Assembly: GCA_000181795.3 (NCBI GenBank)
Contig: CM012954.1
Coordinates: 12,538,568 to 12,602,567, forward strand
From: Trichinella spiralis
Lineage: Eukaryota; Nematoda; Enoplea; Trichinellida; Trichinellidae
DNA length: 64,000 nt
Direction: 5' to 3'
The notes below the pieces were generated by a model, which had not been told where the DNA came from, did no database searches, and saw only the letters and a program-made list of their open reading frames with translations. Below are positions 1 through 13,500 of the stretch, piece by piece. Position numbers and translations under genes: made by a program. Each line of letters starts with the position of its first letter. The stretch's first letter is position 1.

Positions 1-2130
1 AAATTGGAAATGTGGCATAAATAAAAATGTTGTAACACTTTTCTAGTATTGACAGTTGGGCTGGTATATATGTTGATTTGTTAGTATTAAAGAAGATAAC
101 CTAATTTTCAAAGAAATTGGGTACTTTCCGGGTAGACGGCAATTTCTCTCCACATCAGAAAATGTGATTTGAACTTTTTGTTTTTGTGAAACGTTCGACA
201 TCACATATAAATTTGTAAATTCAAAAGAAAAACATGATATATTATTGAAATCTTTTTTTTCAATGTTTATAAAATTTATTCAATTTGAATTACAATTTGT
301 TTCTGTTCCATTTTAAAATTTAATATAAATTGAATGATGTTATAGATTTGTAGAAAGGAATTACCATATCATAAATAAATAAATAAATATTCAGTATTGA
401 AAGTTGTTCTCCTGATTAACTTTACCTGTTTCTGAGAAAGAAATATTTGCAATTAATCAAAATGGGCATTGACATTCATTTTGTAATGACATTCTATCTG
501 AAAATGCTTGTGCAGAAGTTGAGATAAAGTATTTATTGACATACTTGCATTATGAATGGTTTATTATAAAATTGATTAATTTATATATTTTATAATTTTT
601 GGAAATGAATGTAAGATTTCACGAATATCAATTATTAGGATATATGTTGAATAAGCCTGATTTACGTTGTTGTAATTTTTGTTTAAAAAACTCTATTAGC
701 ATTGAGTATTTTTTGTTTTCTTTTTTTTTCTTCCTGCAGCTGGCTTTTCATTTCAAAAAATATTCAATGACGATGATAATCAGTTGCGTGTTATTGTTCG
801 TGTTGTTTTCTTTTGTTATACATTTTAAAATTAAACATTAAAACAAAAATAAAATGATTTTGAATATACAAAATTTGCTGAAATTGTGTTTTCAATATTT
901 TGAATTTTCTTTCACCGAAAAATGCAGGCTTATTATTATTATTATTATTATACTACTGCTTGAATCAATTGTTCTTTGTCAAAGATGATTAAACGAGCGA
1001 GATATAGGAAGAATTTTGAACATTTCAAACGTCTCTGCACCAATAGAATTATCGGGAAATTATTTTCAAAAATATTTCTATATTATTTCTCACTTGCTGT
1101 CTATAAATGCACGTTTATTTGTAGATATTTTTCGAATGATGAATAATTTTAATAATACGTATGTCAGTGCTTTTTTCAATTGCGTCAGATATATTTGCAA
1201 TTTAGTGTGTGAGTTTCATTAATTTCACAATGCATGTGAATCGAAGAATTGTTTGTCGCATGCTTTTCGTTTGTGTAGAATGGCTAATTTCGGCAAACAG
1301 AAAAAATGAACGGTTCCAGGAAGTTTTCCTGTGGGTCAAAATTGATATCACTTACCGCACAAACAGAAACTTCCGGTTGGGCTTATCTTTATTGTTTTTT
1401 CAAATCTACATCCAACATCGGTAATCTTGGATGTGTTGTATTTTTGCTCTGACATAAGGAATACTTGTATTTTGCACATTGTTGATGCTTATCAGTGACA
1501 AAAGGCTGTCTGCATTAGTTTGCTGTGCATAATATTGTTTCGCGCTGTTGGTGACCACGACTGGCATTGCTTAATAATTGCAGTTGCTCGTTGTGTTTTG
1601 TATTCAGTCAGATTACTTGATTTGGAAGAAATTGTATTTCAATTGGCAAAAATTTTGTCGCATTTCTTGCTTTGCATTTGGCCATTGAAATTTTTGCTCC
1701 ACTTCGATTGGTAAGTGAATTGTGTTTTCCATTTTCGAAGCGTAGAAGAAAGTGATGGCCATATTGTCTTCTCATTATTGAACTTGCGTATTTTGACAAG
1801 TTGATTTTTATCAGTTCAGCAGCTAGCTAACTAACTCTACGAGGCTTAGTGTTGTCGGTGATTTTGCATTTTCATACTTCGCAAACGATAAGCTGCTGTT
1901 CAGAAGAGTACGAATATTTGCCGTTCGCTTCCAAATAACCAATGAACAATGATTTTCAGGCAATTTTCAATACTGTAGTGCCATACTGTACTGGGAACAC
2001 AGTGCAACAGTGCCGCGAAACATGCGCTGACGAATGGCTGGTCATAGGTCAGATGGATGACAGCGCTGCATATTGACGTATCAAGCAGAGGCATCTCTGG
2101 TAACAGTGACCGGCTGGTGTTCAGAACGTG
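1..2130. other. Left-edge flank, probable 5' flank and UTR of the glypican
   Basis: AT-rich sequence with no convincing coding exon. The short open frames here have no recognisable motif and no useful splice context. A (TTA)n run lies near 935-952 and an (AAAT)n run near 373-390. The last 200 bases before the glypican ATG are less AT-rich and are likely 5' UTR. An upstream non-coding exon could also lie here. Confidence 0.4.
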
Positions 2131-5100
2131 ATGCCGAAGAGGAGGAATATGTTTTTGATTGTTGCAATTTTTGCCTACCTTTCCGCCGTTGCCAATTCCA
2201 GCAGCAGCCAGACCTGCGCGGATACCAGGAACTACTTTTACAAAGCGGTCGGCGTTGTGGAGCACATACCGACTGTGGCGATCAGTGGTCAGAATCTGAA
2301 AGTCTGTGCCACTGGTGTCACTTGTTGCACAGTAGAGATGGAGGATCGTTTTCTCAAGCATGCCCAACAGCAGTACCAGCAGGCGATCGGAGAAAACATC
2401 GTCAATCTTGTACATTCATTCAAAGCTCGCACGGACAGTTTTGACCGTGAGTTGTTGTATTTTTATTATTTTTTTATTTTCCTTTTCAATTTCTGTCGTG
2501 ATCAGCTTTCATTATTATCCAGTATGAGAGGGGGGGGGGAATGTGTGGAGAGTTCGGCCGCTGGTCTCTGGTGGGCTCGAATCAATCATCTGATGACTGA
2601 CTGTTGGAAAATTTGTCCCCGTCCCGGTGGCATTTTGCCGTTACTTTTGGCGATTGGCAAAAATGGCACGTTGGTGTGTGTGTGTGTGTGATTGATCTGT
2701 TTACTGTCGAATTGACGGCGTCCAATTTTGTCCAGAGGCAATAATTTGGAAGCCCCAACGGTGGCATTTTCAACAAGGCTTCACCTACTGTGTTGACAGC
2801 AGATAGCTTGGAGTAAAAGGGGCCGGCCGCTCAGGTTCGCCGACCCGTTATGGGCACGTACGCACGCACGCAATGCATGCAACGGATGGAAACTTTTGAC
2901 CGCAATCTGAGGTCGGCTTAGTTGCTTTTTTCCTTTCTTTTCTCACTTCTTATCTCCACAGACTTTTGTGTGTGTCCAACACCAGTGGCCAAAGGGGTTT
3001 TTTCTTTTCTTTTTGTTTCCCCCTGGTGATAATGACCATTTCGACAGCAATTAAACGTATCAGGGTCGCCAGTCTGGCGCCAGTTCATCATTATTTTCAT
3101 AAGAAACTGTGAAGAAGCCTACAGATTTGGGTTGTATGGTGATGCTAAGTGATGGTTAGCTCGACAACAGGCGGAACGAGGAAAAAGTTTGAAATAAAAG
3201 GGGGTTCCCCTCTACAATAGTGATAAGAAGGCCAAACATGCTCAAAGCAGTACCACCACCATCATGCAGCGGCCGAGATGGTTCTATTATAATAATTATA
3301 ATGTCGTCGTAGTTGATACAAAACTAGTCGGCCCACAATTGACGGATTCACAAATTGCTTTTTGCCCGACGACCAGCTTCTCATCATCATCATCTCAGAG
3401 CAGAGCTTGCAGTGTTTTCCAATGACGTGGCAACCAGATACGGCACAGAATACGCAGACATGTCTGTCTGTTCATGATAATGATGATGATGATGTTGTTG
3501 TTGTTGTTGTTTTTTCTTTCCAATTCCAATGCCGTATGATTCATTCATAAAATGCTCCAAACACCGCAGGCTGATTGCGCTTGATCTTGACAATGTGACG
3601 TTGCTTTGAATGCAAAATTTTGCAATGGAATAAGCAACAAAAACAAAAAAGAATAGAACAGCATTGGTAGAGAACAGATTTATACTTCGGCGATCAATTC
3701 TGACTAGATGAATACAGTCATTATATTATTATAATTAGTATTCAATTTTTTTAACTTCTCAAAAATACTGTTCATTGCAAGTGAAATCATTTGAAATAAT
3801 ATCAAATTTAATAATATCCCCTATATGTTATTCTTAAAGTAATATGAAATTTTTGAAACATATGCTCATATGATTAATTTTGTCGACTGAATTGGGATGG
3901 AAAAGAAATTTATTTCATCATGATGAATCAACATTTTTTGCATGGCATAGAAAATGCATTCTGTTGACTGACTGATTGTATCTTTTTTGTTTTGTATAGT
4001 AGTTTTCTTGATATGTTTCTGTTTTCCAGTTTGCTTGTGTGAAATTTTCAAATGTATCATCAGATGATGTATAATGTTAAATTGGTTTATTGTTTTCTGT
4101 TTTTTGTTTCGTAAGAATATTTGTACGTTGTTCAACAACAGTTTTCCTGCTTGCTTATGATGCAATGAGAGAAACACTGATGACTTTTATTTTCGAAAAT
4201 TTTAAATTATCATTAAGTTAAATATGATATTATGCGGTTATATCAGCATTAATAGTAGCAGTAATAATTTTGTTGAAATCGATCGCATGATGAGTGTCGA
4301 TTTGAAAATGTCGTTCCTGACGTGCATGTTGTCAAAATGGAGCGAATTTGTGATCGATTCGCTTCCTGTTGCGGGCATAGTTTTTCGCCAGAGCAAATTT
4401 CAGCATGACGAGCTTCCGTGGTAGGCAAAGCATCATTTATCCTTGTGATGGAATTGTAATCCGTCCAAACAACACTGTCTGACCCGAGAGAGGTGGTAAG
4501 AAGGGATTAGCCTGCAAACTGTAGAGGTCGTCGCATCGATGAACTTTGCTTGCTGCTTCCTGTGCCCGCGTCAAGTGACCACTCGGCTATGTTTGGTAAA
4601 CTGACCGCAAACTGAGGGGTCTTACTTTCATACCACCACCACTTTTCCCTTTTACCTGTTTTGCTTTTTCTTTTTTACTTTTCAGTCATGCTAACAGTTC
4701 AACAATTTGTACAGGAAATTGTCCATTTCCTGTCCATGTTTTCCGCATTTTTGCTCTTGCTGTTGCCATTTTAAAATGTATACATACATACATATATGTT
4801 CACAGATTGCCAAGAAAGTTGTTGCCCACTTCCATTCAGCTTTCAGTCGTTCTTTGACTCTCTGAAACACAATCGTCGTTTGCTTTATAATATACCTACC
4901 TAGCTATCTGGTTAAAGCAACATTATATCTATACTGCATACACTTGTGCAACAAACGTTGTTATTCAATGTTACTCGCGTCAGCTGTGCAAATTTTTAAA
5001 AATGAATTTGAAAATTGAGAACATTTTTTCACTTTTCATTTTACCTATGATACGCATATATCATATATATATATTATACTAAATGAATTTCATTTTAAAT

Positions 5101-8100
5101 TTCAAAGAATTTAAATCAAAATCACAATACATAATTCAATTATAAATAATTCAAATTATAAATGTTGAATATCTTTTCAAAGATATAATTTGTTTCATTT
5201 AACTTTTCCAAAGGTGGTAAATACTTAAACATTTTTATTTGAAAGAGTTGATTTTCTGCTGACATTGGTTGCTTGATTTATATGTTAAAATTGAAATTTG
5301 ATAAAATTCAAATTTAGGATTTTTCCGTGAATTGTTGTCGAAATCGCAGCGTGATCTGCACTCGATGTTTGTGAAAACGTACGGTGTGTTGTATGAGCAA
5401 AATTCAGATCTGTTCGTGTCGTTGTTTGAAAATTTGACTCAGTTTTACGAACAGCAGAGACGCGACGGTCCCGCGGCTCCGGCGGTGGGCGTCAATTTGG
5501 ACCTGGTCTTGGACCGTTTCTACGAGAACTTGTATCGTCGGATGTTTCACATTTTGAATCAGCCCTACCAATTGGACGATTCATACTGGCAATGCATGAG
5601 TCGACAAATGCAGCAATTGCAACCGTTTGGTCAAGTGCCCGACAAAATGAAAATGCAAGTCCATCGGGCATTTTCAGCTGCCAGGACTTTTATTCACGCA
5701 TTGACCATCGGTAGTGAAGTCATTTCTGACATGTTAGAAGTAAGTATAGAACGTTTTTCTTTTATTGCACATAGGTTATAATTGTTGTTTCATCGTCGAG
5801 ATTCTTTTTGCTATTCTTCTTCTCCACCCAACCAACAAGTGGTTAATTATTCCAAAGCTTATAACGTTCGTTGACTATGGTTGCATTGTTTTCATCTGTG
5901 TTTTGATAGAGCTGCAGGTGTTCGTGTCATTCATACTTTTGTCAATTGGCACAGTGTCATTGGCAAGCAGTTGTCATAAGAAGCTATAATTAGCATTATT
6001 CCTATATCCACTGGGCAAAGCCGGCCAAAGAAGCCGTCACACAGCCGGTGCTTTCTTTGGATCGATAAGATTTTATTCACCAACGAATTCGTGCTTGGTT
6101 TAGCGGTGATTATTTCTGCTCTTTTTTGCTCGACTTCAATCAGTCAATATTTCAATTTATACATAGAAAGCGCTAAACTGCGCGCACAGTTCAAATAATT
6201 TTTTCATCAGCGTCGAGCATGAAGATCATTATCGTCGAACTGTTTTTTCGTATTATTCACCCTGATCTTGATATGGCTTTATAATTGCTATTGCTTTTAT
6301 CAACAATAATTATACCAGTCATTGATTTATTCTTAACATAATTACCATTCTGTGTGCAAGTCATTAAGAAAACCACCAAATGAGCACAATTGTTCTATTC
6401 AAATTTATCAATTATTATCATTTTAATTTTTTTGTGTAATTTGACAAGTGTTAATTTTAATTTTTCGAAGGAAATATCAAATCTATAATACCATTGTTAT
6501 ACAATCTGTTTGGAGGGGGAGAGAGAGGTCATTTTTCAATGCATTCGATAATTGTGATCAATTGTGCAACAAAACGCTGGGAAAGTATTGGAAAAGCAGT
6601 TGTGTTGCTTTTCTCACGCCTGCAAAGATGAAAATTATCGTGACAATAGTCAGTTTTTTTCTTAAATATTTTTCTTCTATTCTGTCGGAGAGATAGTTTT
6701 GAGAAAAAAAATTGAATTTGGCACGTTTTGTTCATGGGAAAGCTATAAAACCTCAGGGTTTGTTGGTAATATTCTTTTAATGTTGTTGCATATCATATAT
6801 AGGCAACAATTTTGCATATCTGCGTTATTTTCTGAGTGATCGTTCAGGTCGAGGTGATCTTCTTCTTCTTCTTTTTACTCTTCAACAGCAGGCAAATTGT
6901 ACGGCTGCTGATGAATTTTGATTACCTGTTTTTTATTCATGAAAAAATGCTTAATTTATTTCTATTGCATCTGGGCAACGTTTCCATTATGATGAGGTTA
7001 TTAAATTTGAAATTCACTTTCAACAAAATACAATTTATTGATAAATTTTTTCCCTTATTATCAGTTATTTTATTTTGTACTTGTACTGCCTATAAATGAA
7101 TGTTATTCATTTGAAGTGGAACTTCTTCTTCTTCTTCTTGTTCAGTGATTTCATTATGCATATTTTCTTAGATGCCAGTAAGCACGGCTTGCATATCTCA
7201 GCTTACTCAAATGCTCTATTGTCCGCACTGCCAACGCGCTGCTGGTCCGAAACCTTGCGATGGCTTTTGTGTGAACATCGTCTCCGGTTGTCTAGCGTCG
7301 TATGTCACGTTCGATCGACTGTGGAATGAATATTTGGGTAATTATGCAAATTTTAAAATATTTCATCAATTATTATTTCAACGAGGAAAATTATTTCAGA
7401 TCATTTGTTACAACTTCTCGAACGACTCGAAGGACCGTACAACATTGAAACGGTCATCAATCCAATAGATATTCAAATATCGGAAGCGATCATGATTTTT
7501 CAAGATAAAGGAAAAGAAATATCAGATAAGGTAATTAAAATTTTTTTTTTCTCAAATTCTCAATATGAACATTCTTTTTCGTATTAATATATTATTTCTA
7601 GGTTTTTGCCGGTTGTGGAAGACCGAAATTGTTGAGTCGTTTTAAACGTCAGCCAAAGATGAAATCAGTGGATTTGAAAGAGCTTCGCTTCGGACCAGTT
7701 GCTAGTCGACCAAATAAAGTTCTCGGAACAAGCATGGATCGTCTGGCAAAAGAGATGAAAGAAAAAGTATGGAAATATTATATTTTTATTCAACAAGCAA
7801 ATTTCATGCATTATTATTTTTTTATTAATAGGCTCTGCCTGCGAAAAATTTTTGGCGTTCTTTGCCGGACAAAGTTTGCGCCGCTTTTGAAAAATCGCTC
7901 AATTGGACTGACATTGATGACGATGGTGACGAATGTTGGAATGGAACTGGTTTGCAAGAGTAATTTCAATTTTAATTGAAATTTTTATTAATAAACGAAT
8001 AATCAGTTGTTCCATCTTGTTGTAGAGGAGGCTCGGCGAGTCCGACTTTGTCTAGTCATGTAGAGGAGGAGGAGGAGGATGGAACAAAAACTATTGAACC

Positions 8101-8830
8101 GACGATACAGATGAATATTGAGAAGATGAAGCGAGCGATTGGTGAATTGAAGAAAGTGATTACATTCGAACCGACCAAAGAGCAGCCGAAGACGCCAACT
8201 TCTGTATGGTCATCGGGTTTGGCTGGCAACGCCGACGCGGCCAGCCTGAGGCACGGCGGTTCCATAGACGATGCCGGTGCCGGATATGGAAATTTCTACG
8301 GAAGTGGCCAGTTTCCGGCCAACGTCCAAACCGACGACGAAGATTTGGTGCAACAGCTTGCCGCCGGTGGACACCATCACCTGCTCGAAGGCAGCGGCAC
8401 CAACGTCAACAGCGTGTTGGACTCGCTGGTCGCCGCGGGCATGGCCGGCAGTGGATTCGGTGAACTGTCGACCAGCCCGTCGGATCTGTTCAGCGTCGAG
8501 AACCCCTACTCGAGCATGGACTTCCACGACCGCATGCGAATGACCGCGCCCACGCCCAGGCCCATGTGGATTCAGCACATTGCCACGCCGGTCGACGGTC
8601 ACTGGCCGGACACGGTCACCGCCAGCTACAGCACCACGCCTACATACTTATTCGGCCCGTTCACTCATCACCGAGATTACGACGACAGTATGCACGAACT
8701 GGCCACGCCCCCGCCGACCGTCGGCGCTGGATCGACGACGGTTCCGGCACCGTCGAGCTTATTACTGCTGCTGCTGCTGCCGATTCTGATCGTCAATCCG
8801 GCAGCCAATTTTTTACTTTTCTTCAATTAG
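2131..8830 (+). CDS. Glypican (heparan sulfate proteoglycan core), GPC4/6-Dally-like type
   Basis: Seven exons: 2131-2446, 5318-5739, 7172-7337, 7400-7530, 7602-7766, 7832-7959, 8026-8830. They join in one frame to give 710 aa. Glypicans are GPI-anchored heparan sulfate proteoglycans that tune Wnt, Hedgehog and BMP signalling. A signal peptide covers about residues 1-24. The Cys-rich core shows family landmarks: YGVLYEQNSDLF, PFGQVPDKMKMQVHRAF, MLYCPHC, CLASYVTFDRLWNEY, RLEGPYNIE, DIQISEAIM and CWNGTG. A convertase-type site RFKR lies at residues 358-361, where glypicans are commonly cleaved. Exon 7 is GC-rich and Gly/Ala-rich, with GSG motifs at Ser536, Ser566 and Ser585 near acidic residues, which are likely glycosaminoglycan sites. 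It ends in a Leu-rich GPI-type tail. The codon before 2131 is GTG, so the ATG at 2131 is the start. The core most resembles vertebrate GPC4/6 and C. elegans gpn-1 rather than lon-2, judged by eye. Confidence 0.95.
2447..5317 (+). other. Long first intron of the glypican gene
   Basis: This 2.9 kb intron has a canonical gtgagt donor and a ttcaaatttag acceptor, phase 1. It contains a (GAT)n/(GTT)n microsatellite near 3476-3513 and short GT and G runs near 2526-2538 and 2677-2690. First introns of this size often hold enhancers. No coding exon or RNA gene is seen inside it. Confidence 0.7.
5740..7171 (+). other. Second intron of the glypican gene
   Basis: A 1.4 kb AT-rich intron with a gtaagt donor and a ttttcttag acceptor, phase 0. 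Several short open frames occur but none shows a domain. Nothing else is recognised. Confidence 0.6.
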
Positions 8831-10576
8831 AAGATAAATTTGGCGAACTGAATGTGAAAAAACGACAAATAATTGAACCTGCTTTTCTTTTCTTTTCTTT
8901 CTATCCATCTTTTGTTGTCGTCATTCAACATGCCACCGACATTGTCTCTGAATGCTGCCTGCCGGTGATTGTTCTCATTGTTTTCTTCTTCTTCTTCTTC
9001 TTCTTCTACATCTTCTTCATTTTTCTTGTCTTTGTTGTCATGTCTGAGCTGCATAATCTGTCATTATTACTTTTTTTATTCTTTTAATCATCGTCAGTTT
9101 GTTTACATATAAAAACTTTATTATTTTTATTCTTATTATTGTCATTTAATGCATAAAATGTTATTTATTTCATTTCATTTCATTTTTATTTATTGAAATG
9201 ATAAATCACAAAGATAAACACGATCATAAAGAAAATCAAATTGGAGAAAATTATACTTTTCTGCGCAATTTTTTATCCTCGATAAGCAATAGAAGAAGAA
9301 TATATACAGTAGTAATTTTGTGATTTTGCTTACTAATTCAAGAGCAAAATTGTTAAGAAAATTTAATTCAAAATGGAAAAAAAACAGTGAAATATGAGAA
9401 AAGTAATGCTTTTTGTTGAATGTTGAGCGTTGCGTTGTAGACGCGAAGAATAGTCAAAGTAAATTGAATTAAATTCAACGAACAAAAAAAACTACATACT
9501 GCAGGAAGAACAGAGTAATTGTAATAATACATTAGTTACTTGACAAAATGACCCGACAACCGAGCTGCAAAATTCAAATGCTATCCGTTCGTTATTCTGA
9601 AATTTCTTGCTGTATGTGCTGACTTTTCGGCGGTCGGCATCTGGGCACACTTGACGACCATCGTCCTGTACTGGTACATCGAAGTACCGGATGGCCATCG
9701 ATTTTGTAACGATTCGATGTGCAGTAATAAACTAGTACATCACCGACAAGATAATAAGATTTCGGTTCTGATGTTGTATCGCCAAGAAGTGGCTTGCCCG
9801 GAAACCAACAATACCTTATACCTGAAAATTGTTTTCTACAGTATGAAATGAAGTTAATTATTATAAACGCGTCTTAAGAAGTTCATTTCATTTTCAATTT
9901 TCTTGGCCTCCATGCTCTTGTTTACAGTTTCAAGTGATTAATCAATCTACGCCTATATATATTCATGCGTTTAAACAATAAATTTATTTTTTGGAAAAGA
10001 CTATTCCATATAATCCAAACTGAGCAAATGCAATGTTGCACTTTGCGATATCTTCTTGAAGAGACGACAGCAGCTTTTGATCTTCTTAAGGTAAGTAATT
10101 ACAAATATTTATTGTCATTATTGTTGTTATTATTAGAAATATCTTCCAACATTTTGAATAGTTATCAGGAATGAAATTTGATGTGTAAAGTTCTGCATGA
10201 AATTAAAGCAACAGCATGATGCAAAGTTATTTTTCTTGAATGATCAAGAAATGCTTTGCAGGAATCATTCGCAAACAGTCACTGTTACGAGATAATTTTG
10301 ACATTATTATTTTTTATCGTGGTTGGTAATGAATTTCGATCGTTTTTTCAAATGAGAAATTGAGAATGTCAGTGATTAAATTACTCGAAGAAACACTCAT
10401 CAGATTATTCCGCTATTGTTATTTCACTTCAGCTTAGGCGAATTATATTTACATAAGAGTAAGAATTCAACAGAAGAGAATATTGATTACATTAGATTGG
10501 TGTAATGATAAATTCCAAACGACTATAATTGAAGACGAGAAAATATAGAGCTCTGCAAATCAGTTTGAGTTTAATA
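8831..10576. other. 3' UTR and convergent intergenic space between glypican and the sushi gene
   Basis: The first part is probably glypican 3' UTR. It carries a pyrimidine-rich (TTC)n run at about 8983-9007. The rest is AT-rich. Short frames at 9651-9851 and 9965-10174 have no recognisable domain and lack convincing splice partners. No further gene is supported. Confidence 0.5.
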
Positions 10577-13500
10577 TTAGAAAAGTGTTTTCCTATTTAT
10601 TGAGTGAATGTTTTTATTTTTAAATTGAAAGGGCAAAAACGAGTAAAACTTACATTCAGGGGGCTCGTTTGTCCAAAGACCATATTGATTGCAGACTGCG
10701 TAATTTTTGCCTGTTAGCAAATATCCTGATTGGCAGCTGAACAGAACAATATCTCTGTAATAGTAGTCGGGTTTTTTTGGAACGAGAACTGATCCAGTCG
10801 GCACGTCGGGATAAGGGCATTTAATCACTAAAAGATTTTCCATCATTAGTTTTCCACTGTTTCATAGTTGATTTGCGCTCTACCTTGGCATGACGGTGGC
10901 TCTTCACTCCATTTCCCTTCTGCGGTGCACTGAATAAAACGTGGGCCTTCTACGGAATATCCAGCTGCACAGTTGAAGACTGCTATGCCGTTGTAATTAT
11001 AATTTGATACGTTGATCGATAAAGCTGGGTGAGATTTTGTTATATTTTCGCACTGCACTGCTAAAGTTGAATAAACTGTCTACAGTATGCTTTTATTTTT
11101 AACATTTTTCGAACATTCATACCGAAACATTTTGGCAAAAATTTGGATGACCATTCACCAGTTTGCAGGCAGCGCAGTCTACTTGACCCTTGTAATTTAT
11201 AACCCGGCTGACACTGAAAATCTGCAATACTTCCAAAATAGTTTCCTTTGGTAGTTTTCAGAATTGCCCCTTCACTTTCTTGAAGCTTTGGACACGCTAT
11301 ATCTGAAATTGTACAGAATTCATTTTCGGCATTGAACAAAAGGACAGGATGAATAATAATAGATGATGGAAATTTGAAAAAATTACCTTTTATAATAAGG
11401 CGAACAGCATGACGTCGTCCTACTGGATCAACGCAGTAGAATGTACCCGAATCTTCTGGTCTGGCCATGTATATTGTCAAGCGATAGGCAGTGATTTTTC
11501 TTAAACTTGGTTGAATTTTATCATCGCTATCCAAATACGGCTCTGTATCAACTGTAACATTAGTCCATTGTTGAGGATAGTTGCGGTATGAGCTTGTGAA
11601 TTGCTGAATTAAATATGCACATTCAATTTTAGTAATTTATTAATTTGTAGTTTTTTTCTATTATTGAATGAATAATTTAAAATACCCAAACTGGCTGACC
11701 GTCTTCTTTTGGAAAAATACAATTTAGCTGTACACTAGATGATCTACGTACGATCAGTTCACCAGTCGGAGCTAGCGCCATTTCACCGTTAACAGTCCGA
11801 TAAGTAATTGCCGGAGGATGACCTAAAAATAAGGTATCAATTAATTAATCAATATTAGGAAAATGGAATTTTCAAACCTGGTGAAGCGATGAAACCTATT
11901 GGTCGACAATAAGGCTTAGGCTGACTTGGATTCCAAGTTCCATTGTTGCAAGCAACATACGCTGGTCCAACAAGCTGAAACATTCCCACATGCGTGCAAC
12001 GCAGTATGAGAATCGTTTTTTCAGGCAAAATTTGCTTAAAAATAACATCTTCTCCGGTTAAATTGTTGAAAGCAATAATGTGACGAAATTCTGTTGGATA
12101 GAACCAGCAACTGTTTGTACCCGTTGTTTTCATTGGTTGGTCATTAGACACATCTGAAAACAAATTCAAAAAGATTTTTCTAAGCTCAACATTTTTCCAA
12201 TTGAGAGAAAATGGTCAATATCCGGATATTTATTTATTTAGTTGTTTTATAAGTTATCCTTTGTTACTTTTGCACAAAGAAGCATCTGGCGGAGTCCAGT
12301 GACCATTGGAGCATCGAATCAAACTTGTGACATTGTTCAATTTGCAACGAATCTGAAAGATTAAAAAATTTTTACAACATTTAATACTGCAGTGTGTTTT
12401 TTAATGAAACCTTTATAATACTGCCTTGTCGATGTGTCATCTTGAAAGGCAGCTTTTGAATGGCATTATCACTTTTGTCCTCTGAATCTGTGAATGATTC
12501 TGCTTTTCCACGGTCCTTCTGCATGGTCCAAGGGCTTTTAACAATAGGTTTACCACAGCGACGATTCTGTTTGGTCAAAGTTAAAGCTGCTAAATTTTGT
12601 GGATATCCGTTGCGTTGTAAATCTTGAATTGGTTGTTTTCTATTCAGCTTGGACGATTTGGGTCCACTGTCAACTGTGAATTTTAAGATGATGATAATCA
12701 TGGTACATTTTATGTGAAAAAAACAAATTTTCATAAAAAAAATTACCACATTGCTTAAGCAAAGCAATCCAAGCTCCATTGACACATTGTACAGCCATGG
12801 CTTGCAACGATGATTGTTTTGAATATTGATCATTTTTTTCGACAGAACATCTATACTGTACCAAGGTTCCATTTGGATATGTTTGCGGGAATGTTGTATC
12901 GCCCATCAGTACGTGCGTGTAGAGGCCATGCTCGTAGAGAGGACCACCGGTTACAGGCGGAATGCGAAATACAGCCGCCCGATGAATATCCGTAGGAGGT
13001 GCGCAGGCGCTGACACTTTGCTCCACTGGATTCATTGTATCTTCAACGGTAAAATATGATTCATTTAATTATGGGTGCTTTGTGAAATATTACTTGGTAA
13101 GCAATAACCAAAACTGGAACTCCAATCTCCTTTTATACAACTGCTTGATTGGACTCCTTTTGCTTTGTATCCAGGAAAACAGTGCATGTTGACGGTTATG
13201 CCGTTGGTAATTCGTTCACCATATTTGATGAACTCGTTGATGTAAACAAAAAACGCACGATCACGTACAGGAACTATACAACCTAAAAATTGCATTTCTT
13301 TGCACATGTTTTTTTGCAAACTGCAAAATTTGAGCTGCAGATTCAAGATAGATTTTTAACTGGTGGTGCAACAGCAGATTTTGCTATTTCAATAAGCAGC
13401 CTGTGTGTGAACAACTAAAATTAAGAATTTGTTTTAACCATTTCTAATCTCGTGACTGTTATCCAACAGCACGCATGCATTTTTATCTGTTCACAACTTT

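Noticed and set aside
10577-10655. Splicing of the last sushi exon at the gtaagt near 10652
   Set aside because: Every downstream acceptor checked loses the final sushi cysteine or gives an immediate stop; reading through keeps all four cysteines.
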